The position numbers and the translations under genes are program-made. Of a DNA stretch of 64,000 nucleotides, positions 46,763 through 55,824 are shown piece by piece. The notes under the pieces were generated by a model. The model was not told where the DNA came from. It saw only the letters and a program-made list of their open reading frames with translations, and made no database searches. This DNA is from Cyclobacterium roseum. Lineage in GTDB: Bacteria > Bacteroidota > Bacteroidia > Cytophagales > Cyclobacteriaceae. Position 1 is the stretch's first letter, and the number at the start of each line of letters is the position of its first letter. The stretch covers positions 44,942-108,941 of the forward strand of contig NZ_WNKF01000018.1 in the NCBI RefSeq assembly GCF_010119225.1. The letters run 5' to 3'.

Positions 46763-47206
46763 ATGAACGACACCCTAAATAAATCAGCGATGGAAAACTT
46801 TGACCTTTCTTTTGAGGGAAGGTATGCCAAAGTCTATGTCGATGAATCCCGTGGAATAATCATCTGCGAACTGCTTGTGGATTACGTTCCCATTGAAGAT
46901 TTTAAAGAAACATTCCATAAAATAGCATCAGTCGTTAAAAAAGGTTCTTACCATAAATTCATTTTTGACAAAAGAGCATTGCGTGCCTTCCACCAGCCCA
47001 GCATGGAGTGGTACTTTTTAGATTGGAAAAAAGCAATGTATTTTGAGGGCATTACCGTACATCGAAAAATCCTTCCCCCGGAAAAATGGTTTGAAAAAAT
47101 GGTGATGATTGCCAAAAAGCAAATCCTTGAAAATAATCCGGGGAACATTATCGAAAATCTGGATATTAAATATTGTGATTCTATGGAGGAAGCAATTCTA
47201 ACCTGA
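46763..47206 (+). CDS. STAS/SpoIIAA-like domain protein
   Basis: A 147-residue protein. The pattern FEGRYAKVYVDESRGIIICEL, then HKFIFDKRALRAFHQPSMEWYF, resembles small SpoIIAA-like (STAS) folds that act as regulators in Cytophagales. No catalytic residues. Its stop overlaps the next start by one base (TGATG), so it is coupled to the flavin reductase gene. Confidence 0.55.
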   Translation: MNDTLNKSAMENFDLSFEGRYAKVYVDESRGIIICELLVDYVPIEDFKETFHKIASVVKKGSYHKFIFDKRALRAFHQPSMEWYFLDWKKAMYFEGITVHRKILPPEKWFEKMVMIAKKQILENNPGNIIENLDIKYCDSMEEAILT

Positions 47207-47844
47207 TGAAGCACTTTACCCAGCAAGAGATCCTTCAGGCAGACAAATCCTTCCGTAGGGATTTTGTTAATTGCCTGAGTGGGTACAAAAGCCTTAACCT
47301 CATTGGCACGGTCAATCAACAAAACAGCGAAACCAACCTGGCACCTTTTTCCCAGGTTTTCCATATTGGAGCCTCACCGCCAACGGTAGGGGTTTTATTC
47401 AGACCCCATACGGTTGAACGGCACACCCTTGAAAACATCATTCAAAATGGCTTTTTTACACTAAATCATGTAACAGAAGCCATCTACAAACAAGCCCATC
47501 ATTGCGCTGCTCGTTGGCCTATTTCAGAATTTAAGGGCACCGGACTAACAGAAGAGTACAGAGATGAATTCCCTGCCCCCTATGTAAAGGAAAGCCCGCT
47601 GAAAGTGGGTTGTACGCTCCTGGATCGACAAACCCTTTCTGTAAACGATACGGTGCTGGTTATCGGAAGCATCGATCAGGTTTATGTTCAGGAAGAGGCC
47701 TTAGGAGTGGAGGGTTTTATTGACCTGGAAAAACTAGGTACGGTTACGGTGTCCGGACTGGATGGCTATCACTTAGGCAAAAAATTAGCCCGACTAGCCT
47801 ATCCCAAAGCAGATCAACCGGTCAAAGAAATAGGTGACTCTTAA
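47206..47844 (+). CDS. Flavin reductase family protein
   Basis: A 212-residue protein with the FMN-binding split barrel pattern: SLNLIGTVNQQNSETNLAPFSQV, then VGVLFRPHTVERHTLENI, and FTLNHVTEAIYKQAHHCAA. Such proteins bind FMN and reduce it with NAD(P)H or act as flavoproteins with unknown partners. It is the last gene of the coiled-coil/STAS-like group. Confidence 0.88.
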   Translation: MKHFTQQEILQADKSFRRDFVNCLSGYKSLNLIGTVNQQNSETNLAPFSQVFHIGASPPTVGVLFRPHTVERHTLENIIQNGFFTLNHVTEAIYKQAHHCAARWPISEFKGTGLTEEYRDEFPAPYVKESPLKVGCTLLDRQTLSVNDTVLVIGSIDQVYVQEEALGVEGFIDLEKLGTVTVSGLDGYHLGKKLARLAYPKADQPVKEIGDS

Positions 47845-47906
47845 AAGGATTGGAATAAGCCAGCGAAAACCAGAAACCCGTACGGGATTAGATTATAAAA
47901 AACCTT

Positions 47907-48119
47907 TTAATACTGTGTCCGGTCCCGATACCATTCCCGGTCTCCATCCATGTTTCTGTGCTTGACTGTTCTTTCGTATTTATTACTGCGGCAGAGCTTA
48001 CAGCTACATGGCTTTCCCTGCGCCTTGAAGGCATAACTCTTCTTGGGATCATATCCCATGGCTTTGCACCTTCTGATGTATTTGAGCTTTGTCAGTTCTT
48101 CGCGTCTTCCTTTGTTCAT
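47907..48119 (-). CDS. Conserved small protein with CxC-x2-C cluster
   Basis: A 70-residue protein with the pattern CKAMGYDPKKSYAFKAQG followed by PCSCKLCRSNKYERTV, three cysteines spaced C-x-C-x2-C plus an earlier one (Cys18). This could bind zinc. Similar short basic proteins occur across Bacteroidota, but the role is unknown. Confidence 0.65.
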   Translation of the reverse strand: MNKGRREELTKLKYIRRCKAMGYDPKKSYAFKAQGKPCSCKLCRSNKYERTVKHRNMDGDREWYRDRTQY

Positions 48120-48231
48120 GTAGCAAGCATTTTTCTAATTTCCATTACCTGGCACCTGAGAGTTGGGGCATTTTGTTCATCAAGGAACATTGTTGGGCTA
48201 CATTAAATCTAAATGACACTTAGCTTACTTT

Positions 48232-48624
48232 TTAGTCTACCTGCCAGCTGATTTCCACCTTCTTTTTGCCCCACTCTTTAGCTTGCCCCACATTTTCCCC
48301 CATATAGATATCAATCTTCTGTTTCCACCGTTTGTTCATTTTATCCAACACGGTGAATTTTCCTGGCAAGCCCGCTATCGATACCTTCGAGCCATGTTCA
48401 ATGCCCTCAAGCTCCAGCAAATCCCTGGAAACGGCGATGGCTTTCATGCCGGGCTTGAGTTGATCTCCCCAGGCGGCTGTCACGGCATCTCCCTTTTTGG
48501 TCTGGCTCTCTAATGAATTATAGGCCGTAGCCGTTACTTCCATTGTTTTGGTTTCCGAACAGGATACCAGAAACAATAGACAAGAAAAAACGATAAGGTG
48601 ATGATTTTTGGTACGATACTTCAT
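48232..48624 (-). CDS. 3D-domain lipoprotein
   Basis: A 130-residue protein with lipobox FLVSC (Cys22). The remainder is a 3D domain (double-psi beta barrel): MEVTATAYNSLES, LKPGMKAIAVSRDLLELEGI, then FTVLDKMNKRW and IDIYMGENVG with the acidic residues that give the domain its name. Such domains often act in murein cleavage (lytic transglycosylase-like), but many lone proteins are uncharacterised. Confidence 0.8.
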   Translation of the reverse strand: MKYRTKNHHLIVFSCLLFLVSCSETKTMEVTATAYNSLESQTKKGDAVTAAWGDQLKPGMKAIAVSRDLLELEGIEHGSKVSIAGLPGKFTVLDKMNKRWKQKIDIYMGENVGQAKEWGKKKVEISWQVD

Positions 48625-48925
48625 GATTCAATGTGATTAACAGCTATAGCTCCTGGGGGTTCCATTTTCCCCATTACTAAAAGGAACCCACGCACATGTA
48701 GTAGGTAGAAAATACGCAGAGGCAGCAAAGGTTATACCGGTGTTTAGGCTTGCAGAATTGACAGATTACCAGGTCACTACACGTCGTTTACAAGTGCAAA
48801 TATACAAAAAATACATCAAATCCCGGCACTGGAAAGGCCCCATCCAATCAAGGCCTTTGTCGGTAGCTGGATCCGGGGAACAAAAAAGCGCTCGTGAGTT
48901 AATTATGAACTCCCCCAAAATATAA
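48625..48925. other. Non-coding stretch with one hairpin
   Basis: No gene is visible in this 301-bp gap. It has one inverted repeat AAAGGCC/GGCCTTT (48833-48839 and 48852-48858), which could be a weak terminator for the convergent or upstream genes. Confidence 0.4.
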
Positions 48926-50389
48926 CTACTGAATGGTATATTCCTGCACAAATGGCCGACCTCCAGCCGTCATTCCTTCTATTCTTAATCGCCCGCTGAA
49001 TGCTTCAAGGTATTGGCCTATTTTCTCCGGGTCGTCCGCCGGCTTATTATTAACTTCGGTTAGGATGAAGCCTTCTCCCATTCCTAAATCCCTAAGGTAG
49101 CCTCTGGTCAATCCCGTTATTTTCACTCCATATTCCAAACCAAAACGATCCATTTCAATCGTATTGATGGATTCAAGTTTTGCCCCCAGCAAAGGAGAGG
49201 AATAAAAGGATTTTTCAATGATTCCGGTTCCTCCTAATAGGTTTTGAAGCGTTAATTCTGATTCTTGACGAAGGTTATCCCTGAGGTAGGATACCTGTAC
49301 CCTATCTCCAGGATAGTAGTAAGACAATGCTTCTTCAAAACTACCTTTTCCTGAAATGGGATTTCCATCTATACTCACGATTACATCGTTTTGCTGAATA
49401 CCGGATCTTTCTGCTGCACCATTTCGAATGACGTGGGAGACCACTACTCCATCCAGCGATTTCAGATTCATTTCTTCGGCCAGCTCCGGCGTAATTTCCC
49501 GGACTTCAACACCAGGAATGGCTTTTTGCACCTCTCCAAACCGAATCAGGTCGTTGGCAATTTTGGTCGCAATATCCACCGGAACTGCGAATCCATATCC
49601 GGTGTAGGATCCGGTTCGGCTCAAAATAGCGGTGTTGATTCCTACCAATTCTCCGTTAACATTTACCAGCGCACCTCCCGAATTACCGGGATTGATAGGT
49701 GCATCTGTCTGAATAAATGACTCTAATGGAAATTCTCCTCCCATGATATTGATTTGTCTTTCCTTTGCCGATACGATACCTGCGGTCACTGTGGAAGTGA
49801 GGTTAAAGGGGTTTCCCACCGCCAGCACCCACTCCCCTATTTGTAAGGATCGGCTACTGCCGATTTTTATAGCTGGCAACCCCTCGGCCTCAATTTTTAA
49901 AACGGCAATATCCGTATTGGCATCTGCTCCTATCAAGCTGGCCTTATAGGTTCGTTTTTTATGGACCACCTCGATGGTTTCCGCCCTTTCCACCACATGA
50001 TTATTGGTAATGATGTATCCGTCCTCAGAAAAAATCACCCCTGATCCGGTACTTACGGTCTGCTGTGGAACTCCCTGACCGAAGAAATAATCAAAAATAC
50101 TGTACCTCCGGGAATCTGTTCCGGAAAAGTTTTTAATAAACACCACCGATCCGGTACTTTTTTCAGAAGCGTCTACAAATGAGTCCGGAACCCTCTCCGT
50201 TTGACTTTTATTGGTTTCTATCCTTTCATTTGACTTTTCCTCCAGATTGGAGGTGCGGTAGCCCAGGTTTTCCTGCCATTCTTGATTCGAAAGGGTATGC
50301 TGAGGAATGTACAGCTGAGCAGCAAAAAACCACGCTCCCAAAATTCCCCCTAAAAATGAAGTGATGATGACAACCAAATATTTTTGCAT
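48926..50389 (-). CDS. DegP/HtrA-like S1C serine protease
   Basis: A 487-residue protein. An N-terminal hydrophobic segment (6-25) serves as signal or anchor. The catalytic triad is H131 (ITNNHVVERAE), D160 (NTDIAVLKI) and S237 (NPGNSGGALVN). Two PDZ domains follow, the first around 300-380 (for example GVVVSHVIRNGAAERSGIQQNDVI), the second to the end. Periplasmic quality control of misfolded proteins is the expected role. It is divergent from dxr. Confidence 0.94.
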   Translation of the reverse strand: MQKYLVVIITSFLGGILGAWFFAAQLYIPQHTLSNQEWQENLGYRTSNLEEKSNERIETNKSQTERVPDSFVDASEKSTGSVVFIKNFSGTDSRRYSIFDYFFGQGVPQQTVSTGSGVIFSEDGYIITNNHVVERAETIEVVHKKRTYKASLIGADANTDIAVLKIEAEGLPAIKIGSSRSLQIGEWVLAVGNPFNLTSTVTAGIVSAKERQINIMGGEFPLESFIQTDAPINPGNSGGALVNVNGELVGINTAILSRTGSYTGYGFAVPVDIATKIANDLIRFGEVQKAIPGVEVREITPELAEEMNLKSLDGVVVSHVIRNGAAERSGIQQNDVIVSIDGNPISGKGSFEEALSYYYPGDRVQVSYLRDNLRQESELTLQNLLGGTGIIEKSFYSSPLLGAKLESINTIEMDRFGLEYGVKITGLTRGYLRDLGMGEGFILTEVNNKPADDPEKIGQYLEAFSGRLRIEGMTAGGRPFVQEYTIQ

Positions 50390-50567
50390 AACTTTGTGAC
50401 TAGTTTTTCTGTTTTACGAAAACCTCTAATATCCCATCGGTTAATTTAACACAATTTAGTAAAGAAACCGGGGCCACCTTTTAGGCCGATTTAATTTCTA
50501 ATTCTATGCCAAAAAAGGGGAATGTGTAAAAAGGTCAAAAAAATCAGGAAAAACTGTTTTTACCTTG

Positions 50568-50575
50568 TAAATTTG
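50568..50575 (+). promoter_or_regulatory. Bacteroidota -7 promoter element for dxr
   Basis: TAAATTTG matches TAnnTTTG in the 250-bp region between the protease gene and dxr; it lies about 65 bp before the dxr ATG, which implies a moderate 5' UTR. Confidence 0.45.
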
Positions 50576-50640
50576 TCAGTAGTTTTAATTGAAACTGTCG
50601 GATTTAGCAGTGTACTTTTTGAAGAAAGTAAAACGACCCC

Positions 50641-51804
50641 ATGTCAACAATCAAAAGAGTGGCTATCCTGGGTTCCACGGGAAGCATTGGCACCCAAACC
50701 CTGGAAGTCATCCAACAACATCCGGAGAAATTTCAGGCCGAAATTCTTACCGCCCAGAACAATAAGGAATTACTTATTGAGCAGGCCATCCGCTTTCAGC
50801 CCAATGCGGTGGTGATAGGGAATGAGGCATTGTATGCCGATGTCAAGCAGCGACTAGCGAAGTATCCTATAAAAGTATATACGGGTCAAAATGCAATTGC
50901 CTCCATAGTAGAAATGGACACAATAGACATTGTACTGACTGCCCTGGTGGGTTATGCGGGGCTTATCCCGACGTTAAAAGCAATCGAGGCGGGAAAACCC
51001 ATTGCACTCGCCAACAAGGAAACCATGGTAGTGGCGGGAGACCTGGTTACCCGTAGAGCCCGGGAAAAAGCGGTAAATATCTATCCGGTAGATTCCGAGC
51101 ACTCTGCTATATTCCAATGTTTGGTGGGTGAATTCCACAATCCCATTGAAAAAATAATTCTGACTGCATCCGGTGGCCCTTTTCGGGGAAAAGACAAAGA
51201 ATTCCTCGCAGGTGCTACCAAGGAACAGGCCCTAAAGCATCCCAATTGGGACATGGGAGCCAAAATCACCGTTGATTCGGCCTCGCTGATGAATAAGGGG
51301 CTGGAAGTAATTGAAGCCAAATGGCTTTTTAACTTGAACACAGACCAAATTGAGGTAGTGGTCCACCCGCAATCCATCATTCATTCAATGGTTCAGTTTG
51401 AAGATGGGTCTATAAAAGCGCAACTTGGTCTACCCGATATGCGTATCCCCATACAATTTGCATTGTCCTACCCGGATCGGATTAAATCCACTTTCCCCAG
51501 GTTTGATTTCAAAAATTACCCGAACCTGGAGTTTGAAGCACCCGATAAAGAGACGTTTCGAAATCTAGGCCTGGCATTCCAGGCCCTGGAAAAAGGAGGA
51601 AATGCGGCTTGTTCTCTGAATGCTGCCAACGAAGTAGCCGTGGCAGCATTTTTGCAGGATCGAATTGGATTCCTTGAAATGTCCGACTTGATTGAACAGA
51701 GTATGGAAAAAATTGGTTTTATTGAAACGCCGAGTTTGGATGATCTCATTCAAACCGATCAGGAAACCCGGAAATTATCAGAACAAATCATCAGTAGATT
51801 ATAA
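50641..51804 (+). CDS. dxr: 1-deoxy-D-xylulose-5-phosphate reductoisomerase
   Basis: A 387-residue protein. The NADPH-binding VAILGSTGSIGTQTLEVI is at the N-terminus, followed by ANKETMVVAGDLV, PVDSEHSAIFQCL, ILTASGGPFRG, and KGLEVIEAKWLF; the metal ligands lie in the latter segments. It makes methylerythritol 4-phosphate in the non-mevalonate isoprenoid pathway. rseP follows 3 bp later. Confidence 0.97.
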   Translation: MSTIKRVAILGSTGSIGTQTLEVIQQHPEKFQAEILTAQNNKELLIEQAIRFQPNAVVIGNEALYADVKQRLAKYPIKVYTGQNAIASIVEMDTIDIVLTALVGYAGLIPTLKAIEAGKPIALANKETMVVAGDLVTRRAREKAVNIYPVDSEHSAIFQCLVGEFHNPIEKIILTASGGPFRGKDKEFLAGATKEQALKHPNWDMGAKITVDSASLMNKGLEVIEAKWLFNLNTDQIEVVVHPQSIIHSMVQFEDGSIKAQLGLPDMRIPIQFALSYPDRIKSTFPRFDFKNYPNLEFEAPDKETFRNLGLAFQALEKGGNAACSLNAANEVAVAAFLQDRIGFLEMSDLIEQSMEKIGFIETPSLDDLIQTDQETRKLSEQIISRL

Positions 51805-51807
51805 AGA

Positions 51808-53127
51808 ATGGATACATTAATAATGGTAGCACAATTGCTACTGGGCTTGTCACTATTGGTAGGTCTGCACGAAATGGGACATTTGCTGGCAGCAAAATTA
51901 TTTGGCATGCGGGTAGAGAAATTTTCCATCGGTTTTCCTCCCAAAATCGCCGGTTTCCAATGGAAGGGCACTGAATATTCCCTTGGAGCCATTCCTTTGG
52001 GAGGTTTTGTCAAAATCTCCGGAATGGTGGATGAGTCCCTGGATTCAGAGCAGATGTCCGCCGAGCCACAGCCCTGGGAATTTAGATCCAAACCAGCCTG
52101 GCAGCGCTTAATCGTTATGTTGGGAGGTATTTTTGTAAACGTTGTCACGGGCGTATTTATCTTTATTTTTTTGGTATACGACAGGGGGGAAACCTTTTAT
52201 TCCAGAGACCAGGTGATGGAACATGGAATAGTGGCCTACGATATTGGAGAGCAAATCGGTTTGCAGGACGGAGATAAAATACTGGATATCAACGGCATTC
52301 CTTATGAATCTGTGAACGACCTCAGTAGTGGCGATGCTTTGTTGAGTTCTGATGGGTTTTATACCGTGGAACGAGCAGGTGAACGCCTGCGTGTGGACAT
52401 TCCCAGAGGATTCATTAACTCCTTTTCTAACGAAGAAAGCATGTCCAACTTCGTGCAGATCCGGTTTCCCTTTGCCGTATTGGACGTAAGTCCTGATGGC
52501 AATGCAGAAAAAGCCGGACTGAAGCCCGGAGATAAAATACTTGCCGTCAATGAGACGGAAGTTTATTATTTCAACGAACTACAAGCGGCTTTGGAAGAAC
52601 AAAAAGGCCAGGACGTGGAGCTTACCATAGAAAGGGATAAACAGGAACTGATAACCCAAGTGGATGTCAGCGAAGAGGGCACGATCGGCATTGCCGTCGA
52701 AAACCTGCTGGAGCCGGTGAGAAAAACCTACTCTTTTATCGAGTCAATCCCTATAGGAACCGAAAGAGCCTTTAGTATTGTAATTATTAATGCCCGGGCC
52801 ATGGGCAAAATGTTTACCGGAGAGGTTTCTGCTAAAAATGTCAGCGGTCCCATTGGCATGGCGAAAATTTATGGTTCTACCTGGGATTGGACTAAATTCT
52901 GGTCTATAACCGGTCTGATTTCCATGATTCTGGCATTTATGAACCTGCTCCCCATTCCCGCCCTGGATGGTGGACACGTCATGTTTTTGTTATATGAAAT
53001 GATTTCAGGTCGCAGTCCTTCGGATCGCTTTCTGGAAAATGCACAGAAAGTAGGGATGGTATTGCTCCTGGCAATCATGGCATTTGCCATCGGCAATGAT
53101 ATACTTAAAATATTCACAGGTGCCTGA
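51808..53127 (+). CDS. rseP: RIP metalloprotease RseP (site-2 protease)
   Basis: A 439-residue intramembrane metalloprotease. The zinc motif H21-E22-x-x-H25 is in LVGLHEMGHLLAAK, the second membrane motif LMNLLPIPALDGGH lies near the C-terminus. Two PDZ domains are between them (VAYDIGEQIGLQDGDKILDI and VSPDGNAEKAGLKPGDKIL). It releases sigma factors or other regulators after site-1 cleavage. dxr precedes it directly, a common arrangement. Confidence 0.95.
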   Translation: MDTLIMVAQLLLGLSLLVGLHEMGHLLAAKLFGMRVEKFSIGFPPKIAGFQWKGTEYSLGAIPLGGFVKISGMVDESLDSEQMSAEPQPWEFRSKPAWQRLIVMLGGIFVNVVTGVFIFIFLVYDRGETFYSRDQVMEHGIVAYDIGEQIGLQDGDKILDINGIPYESVNDLSSGDALLSSDGFYTVERAGERLRVDIPRGFINSFSNEESMSNFVQIRFPFAVLDVSPDGNAEKAGLKPGDKILAVNETEVYYFNELQAALEEQKGQDVELTIERDKQELITQVDVSEEGTIGIAVENLLEPVRKTYSFIESIPIGTERAFSIVIINARAMGKMFTGEVSAKNVSGPIGMAKIYGSTWDWTKFWSITGLISMILAFMNLLPIPALDGGHVMFLLYEMISGRSPSDRFLENAQKVGMVLLLAIMAFAIGNDILKIFTGA

Positions 53128-53223
53128 CCCTGACTCACTGGCAAAGTGAAAGCTTTTCCAGCAGGATGCAAGGCTTGCGACACGTATTACTTTACTACCT
53201 GACAATTTGTTCGTAGTACCAAG

Positions 53224-53239
53224 TTGGCACAAGCCTTGG
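53224..53239 (+). promoter_or_regulatory. Sigma-54-like promoter candidate upstream of lon
   Basis: TTGGCAC (53224) N5 TTGG (53236) gives the -24/-12 spacing of sigma-54 promoters (TGGCAC-N5-TTGC), with a G instead of C in the -12 element. A transcript would start near 53250. The rest of the lon promoter region holds no clear TAnnTTTG. Requires transcript mapping. Confidence 0.35.
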
Positions 53240-53255
53240 TTACTTTTACCGTAAT

Positions 53256-53278
53256 CTCTGGCTTACCAGAGGTTTTTT
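53256..53278 (+). terminator. Hairpin with T tract between rseP and lon
   Basis: CTCTGG (53256-53261), loop CTTA, CCAGAG (53266-53271), then GGTTTTTT. It has all the features of an intrinsic terminator for the dxr-rseP operon. It lies within the presumed 5' leader of lon if the sigma-54-like site is used. Confidence 0.75.
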
Positions 53279-53324
53279 CAACATTAAAAATTAAACATGG
53301 CATTACACCTGTCATTCTGTCTGT

Positions 53325-55811
53325 ATGAACAATAACGACAATCAACTATATCATTCATTAATGTTAGGCGATTATTCGGGAGAAGGAGATCTGATACAAC
53401 TGATTACTGATGACGAGGATGAGAGCGCATTGCAGGATGAGAACCTCTCCAAAGAAATATCCATTCTTTCGGTAAGAAATACGGTCTTGTTTCCCGGAGT
53501 GGTAATCCCCATAACGGTAGGCAGGCAACGGTCTATTAAACTGGTCAAGAAAGCACAAAAAGGCGATAAACTTATTGGGGTTTGTGCGCAGAAAAATCCC
53601 AACATGGAAGATCCTTCCTGGGAAGACATTTACCATGTGGGAACATTGGCAAAGATCATCAAGATGATTGTCTTGCCCGACGGAAACACGACCATAATCA
53701 TTCAGGGGAAAAAACGCTTTGAAATCGATAAAGAACTTACAGAGGACCCTTATTTTTTGGCAAATGTACGCTACCTGGAAGAAACCTTTCCCAACAATAG
53801 CGAGGAAATCGAGGCCCTTGAGCAGTCCCTGAAAGAGGCGGCATTTAAGATCCTACAGTTAAATCCTGAGATCCCGCGAGAGGCTCAGGTAGCCCTGGAT
53901 AACATTGACAGCACGCCCTTTCTAACGCATTTTCTCTCCTCTAATATTAATGCTCCGGTGGAATCCAAGCAAAAGCTGCTGGAAATAAACGACGGTATTG
54001 AGCGGGCGACGCTCTTGCTGGAATTCATGATGAAGGACATACAAATGCTGGAGCTCAAAAGCGAAATCCAGAAAAAAGTCCACACAGACATTGACCAGCA
54101 ACAAAGAGACTATTTCCTTCGACAGCAGATGAAAGTGCTGCAAACGGAATTGGGCGAAGAGGGACCGGAAAAAGAAGTGGAAGAACTTCGCTCCAAAGGA
54201 AAACGGAAAAAATGGCCTAAGGAAGTGGCTTTACAGTTTAATAAAGAACTGGATAAAATCCTGCGGATGAATCCTGCAGCGGCGGAATACCCCATCTCCC
54301 TAAACTACGCAGAGGTTTTGGTGGATCTGCCCTGGAATGAATTTACCGCAGATAATTTTGACCTCAATCGGGCAAAAAAAATTCTGGACAGGGACCATTC
54401 CGGATTGGACAAGGTAAAGGAACGAATCATTGAATACCTGGCTGTTTTGAAGTTAAAACAGGATCTGAAAGGCCCCATTCTTTGCCTTTACGGGCCTCCC
54501 GGTGTGGGAAAAACATCGCTGGGGAAATCCATCGCCAAAGCCCTGGGAAGAAAGTATATCCGCATGTCTCTTGGTGGACTTCACGATGAGGCGGAGATCA
54601 GGGGACATCGAAAAACCTACGTAGGAGCCATGCCCGGAAAAATTATCCAGAACATGAAAAAAGGTAAATCCTCAAACCCTGTATTCGTCCTGGATGAAAT
54701 TGACAAGTTAAGCTCTGACTTCAGAGGGGATCCTTCCTCGGCTTTTCTGGAAGTTTTAGATCCGGAGCAAAACAGTGCCTTCGTGGACAATTACCTGGAA
54801 GTAGAATACGATTTGTCCAAGGTCTTATTTATAGCTACTGCCAACACCCTGGAAACCCTACAGCCAGCACTTCGGGATCGGATGGAGATCATCGAGGTGA
54901 CGGGCTATACCATGGAAGAAAAAGTAGAGATCGCCAAAAGACACCTGGTACCCAAACAGCGTAAAGAGCATGGCTTAAAAGCCAAAGATGTCACCTTTGC
55001 CAGAGAGGCACTGGTAAAAATCATTGAGGACTATACGAAAGAATCGGGGGTTCGAAGCCTGGAGCGGCAAATCGGGAAAATGATACGGAATATTGCCAAA
55101 TCGATCGCTTTGGAAGAAACCTACCAGAAAAAAATAACGCCCCAAATGGTGCGTAAAGTCCTGGGCGGAGAAATCTTTGATAAAGAAATTTATCAGGACA
55201 ATTCGCTGGCCGGAGTAGTCACCGGACTGGCATGGACCTCTGTAGGTGGGGAAATCCTTTTTATAGAGGCAAGTATCAGTCGTGGAAAAGGAAAATTGAC
55301 CCTTTCCGGTCAATTGGGAGATGTCATGAAGGAATCAGCGATGACAGCCATTTCCTACCTAAAATCGCAGGCGGACACCTTGAATATTGATCACCGGGTA
55401 TTTGACCAATACGATCTCCATATACACGTTCCCGCTGGCGCGGTGCCGAAAGACGGCCCTTCGGCCGGAATTACTATGCTCACGGCCATTGCCTCCGTTT
55501 ATACCCAGCGAAAAGTAAAATCCAAGCTGGCGATGACAGGTGAAATTACCCTTCGCGGAAAAGTGATGCCGGTTGGGGGAATTAAGGAAAAAATTCTGGC
55601 TGCCAAACGGGCAGGAATCCAGGATATCCTGCTTTGTAAGCGAAACCAGCGGGATATTGAAGAAATAGATGAAAGCTATCTTAAAGGAGTTAACTTCCAT
55701 TTTGTGGATCATGTAAGTGAGGTATTGCGCATCGCGCTGCTTCCTGAAACAGTGGACCATCCGGTGACGTTTACCTTTGATACAAAATCCCGGGAAAACG
55801 GGGGAAACTAA
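53325..55811 (+). CDS. lon: ATP-dependent protease Lon
   Basis: An 828-residue protein. An N-terminal substrate domain (about 45-250) precedes the AAA+ ATPase with Walker A GPPGVGKT (390-397), Walker [11 protein letters not shown], and a C-terminal serine-lysine protease with S713 in [10 protein letters not shown] and a Lys in GGIKEK. It degrades misfolded and regulatory proteins in the cytoplasm. It is followed 13 bp later by hslU. Confidence 0.97.
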   Translation: MNNNDNQLYHSLMLGDYSGEGDLIQLITDDEDESALQDENLSKEISILSVRNTVLFPGVVIPITVGRQRSIKLVKKAQKGDKLIGVCAQKNPNMEDPSWEDIYHVGTLAKIIKMIVLPDGNTTIIIQGKKRFEIDKELTEDPYFLANVRYLEETFPNNSEEIEALEQSLKEAAFKILQLNPEIPREAQVALDNIDSTPFLTHFLSSNINAPVESKQKLLEINDGIERATLLLEFMMKDIQMLELKSEIQKKVHTDIDQQQRDYFLRQQMKVLQTELGEEGPEKEVEELRSKGKRKKWPKEVALQFNKELDKILRMNPAAAEYPISLNYAEVLVDLPWNEFTADNFDLNRAKKILDRDHSGLDKVKERIIEYLAVLKLKQDLKGPILCLYGPPGVGKTSLGKSIAKALGRKYIRMSLGGLHDEAEIRGHRKTYVGAMPGKIIQNMKKGKSSNPVFVLDEIDKLSSDFRGDPSSAFLEVLDPEQNSAFVDNYLEVEYDLSKVLFIATANTLETLQPALRDRMEIIEVTGYTMEEKVEIAKRHLVPKQRKEHGLKAKDVTFAREALVKIIEDYTKESGVRSLERQIGKMIRNIAKSIALEETYQKKITPQMVRKVLGGEIFDKEIYQDNSLAGVVTGLAWTSVGGEILFIEASISRGKGKLTLSGQLGDVMKESAMTAISYLKSQADTLNIDHRVFDQYDLHIHVPAGAVPKDGPSAGITMLTAIASVYTQRKVKSKLAMTGEITLRGKVMPVGGIKEKILAAKRAGIQDILLCKRNQRDIEEIDESYLKGVNFHFVDHVSEVLRIALLPETVDHPVTFTFDTKSRENGGN

Positions 55812-55824
55812 AGACAGGAACACC

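Noticed and set aside
48625..48925. Possible non-coding RNA gene
   Set aside because: One short inverted repeat only; no match to tmRNA, RNase P, SRP or 6S signatures that I can see.
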